6,965 bases of DNA from an uncultured Eubacteriales bacterium (lineage in GTDB: Bacteria; Bacillota; Clostridia; Oscillospirales; CAG-272): positions 1 through 6,965 of the forward strand of contig URZF01000080.1 of NCBI GenBank assembly GCA_900552255.1. Direction: 5' to 3'. The notes beneath the pieces were generated by a model. That model saw only the letters and a list, made by a program, of their open reading frames with translations. It had not been told where the DNA came from and did not search any database. A program made the position numbers and the translations under genes. Below, piece after piece: positions 6,604-6,965 of this stretch (position 1 is its first letter; every line of letters begins with the position of its first letter).

Positions 6604-6873
6604 TAACCGTTTTTCGCGGCGTATATAGTCGACGGCTTTATGTCTTGCAATGGAGAAAAGGTAGGTCTTGAAAGAGCTTTTGAAGGAATACCTTTTCTTA
6701 TGTATGAGAAGCTCCATAAACGTATCGGCGGCAAGATCCTCGGCGGCGGTGAAATTTTTGACATACCGATTGATAAAATAGATCAGGTTGTCATGATAAA
6801 GCTCGAGTATTTCGTCAAAGCCGCTCTCGTCTCCGTCTAAGAAGCGCCGATAGCAGTCGGCTCCGTTATCCAT
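6601..6873 (-). CDS. ECF-type sigma-70 factor, region 2 half (truncated by TAA)
   Basis: The open part of the sigma gene encodes 90 aa that correspond to sigma-70 region 2, the domain that binds the core polymerase clamp and melts the -10 element. Landmarks are ESGFDEILELYHDNLIYFINRY (residues 16-37 in part), NFTAAEDLAADTFMELL (40-56), and FKTYLFSIARHKAVDYIRREKR (68-89, regions 2.3-2.4). The start has GGAGG five bases upstream, inside AAAAAAGGAGG. A full factor of this group is about 160-190 aa with region 4 at the C-terminus. Here a TAA at 6601-6603 ends the protein before region 4. It heads a minus-strand operon with the membrane protein and the serpin. On its own the product could bind core polymerase but would lack -35 recognition. 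It is otherwise intact, with no sign of decay. Confidence 0.88.
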   Translation of the reverse strand: MDNGADCYRRFLDGDESGFDEILELYHDNLIYFINRYVKNFTAAEDLAADTFMELLIHKKRYSFKSSFKTYLFSIARHKAVDYIRREKRL

Positions 6874-6912
6874 GCGGTCCTCCTTTTTTCGTACGCGTTT
6901 CCGCTTACATCA

Positions 6913-6946
6913 TTTTGTCGCACCTGAACGTGTTTTTTCTCACCTG
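6913..6946 (-). repeat. Direct repeat pair upstream of the sigma gene, possible operator or promoter
   Basis: On the minus strand CAGGTGAGAAAAAA (6946-6933) is followed by CAGGTGCGACAAAA (6926-6913). These 14-base units match at 12 positions and their starts are exactly 20 bases apart, about two helical turns. They lie 40 to 73 bases before the sigma start, where a promoter or operator is expected. The arrangement fits a dimeric activator or repressor, or an autoregulated promoter. No convincing -10/-35 pair for the housekeeping sigma factor can be named. An A/T inverted tract (6949-6962, GAAAAATTTTTTTC) sits just beyond and may act as an UP element or as the end of an upstream gene's terminator. 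Confidence 0.5.
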
Positions 6947-6965
6947 TAGAAAAATTTTTTTCTGT

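Noticed and set aside
6599..6608. Ten-base perfect palindrome GGTTATAACC around the TAA in the sigma gene
   Set aside because: It is short enough to occur by chance and does not extend on either side. Without conservation it cannot be called a binding site or insertion scar.
6549..6764. A minus-strand frame crossing the sigma-factor stop codon in a different frame
   Set aside because: It does not encode sigma motifs. Regions 2 and 4 are both in the 6873-6325 frame, so no frameshift is needed to join them.

Overview
The window looks like chromosomal DNA from an anaerobic clostridial Firmicute, probably a gut-type Oscillospirales or Ruminococcaceae relative. The support is strong GGAGG ribosome binding sites, a YerC/YecD-type TrpR-like regulator, a clostridial-style small sigma-70 factor, and a lipoprotein serpin of the kind found in gut Clostridia. 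The genus cannot be fixed from the sequence alone. No rRNA, tRNA, CRISPR array, insertion sequence or phage gene was seen.

Left half, plus strand (1-4097): a 96-aa TrpR-like DNA-binding protein ends at an intrinsic terminator (339-361). Three tightly coupled genes follow: a short-chain dehydrogenase/reductase (390-1145), a 659-aa fumarate-reductase-like FAD flavoprotein (1156-3135) and a ribokinase-type PfkB sugar kinase (3132-4058). The last two overlap by ATGA. The set reads as a small catabolic unit with two redox steps on a polyol, sugar or sugar-derived substrate and one phosphorylation. The substrate is unknown, and no transporter or hydrolase lies in the window. A strong hairpin at 4069-4097 closes the operon.

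Right half, minus strand (6965 down to 4255): this unit converges on the first one and reads sigma factor, single-pass membrane protein, lipoprotein serpin. The sigma gene and the membrane-protein gene overlap by ATGA, and the serpin follows 46 bp later. The membrane protein (256 aa) has a charged cytoplasmic helix, one transmembrane segment, a Thr/Ser/acidic linker and a small outer domain. This is the layout expected of a non-zinc anti-sigma or co-sensor protein. The serpin has an intact hinge and reactive loop and should be an active inhibitor on the outer face of the cell. A 20-bp-period direct repeat lies upstream of the sigma gene.

The most striking point is that the sigma gene is interrupted by one in-frame TAA (6601-6603), exactly between region 2 and region 4. 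Both halves are otherwise intact and in the same frame, and the second half has no usable start codon. Either the gene is a very recent nonsense pseudogene (or carries a base error), or the stop is read through or suppressed. If both halves are made, this would be a two-part sigma factor controlling a protease-inhibitor operon.
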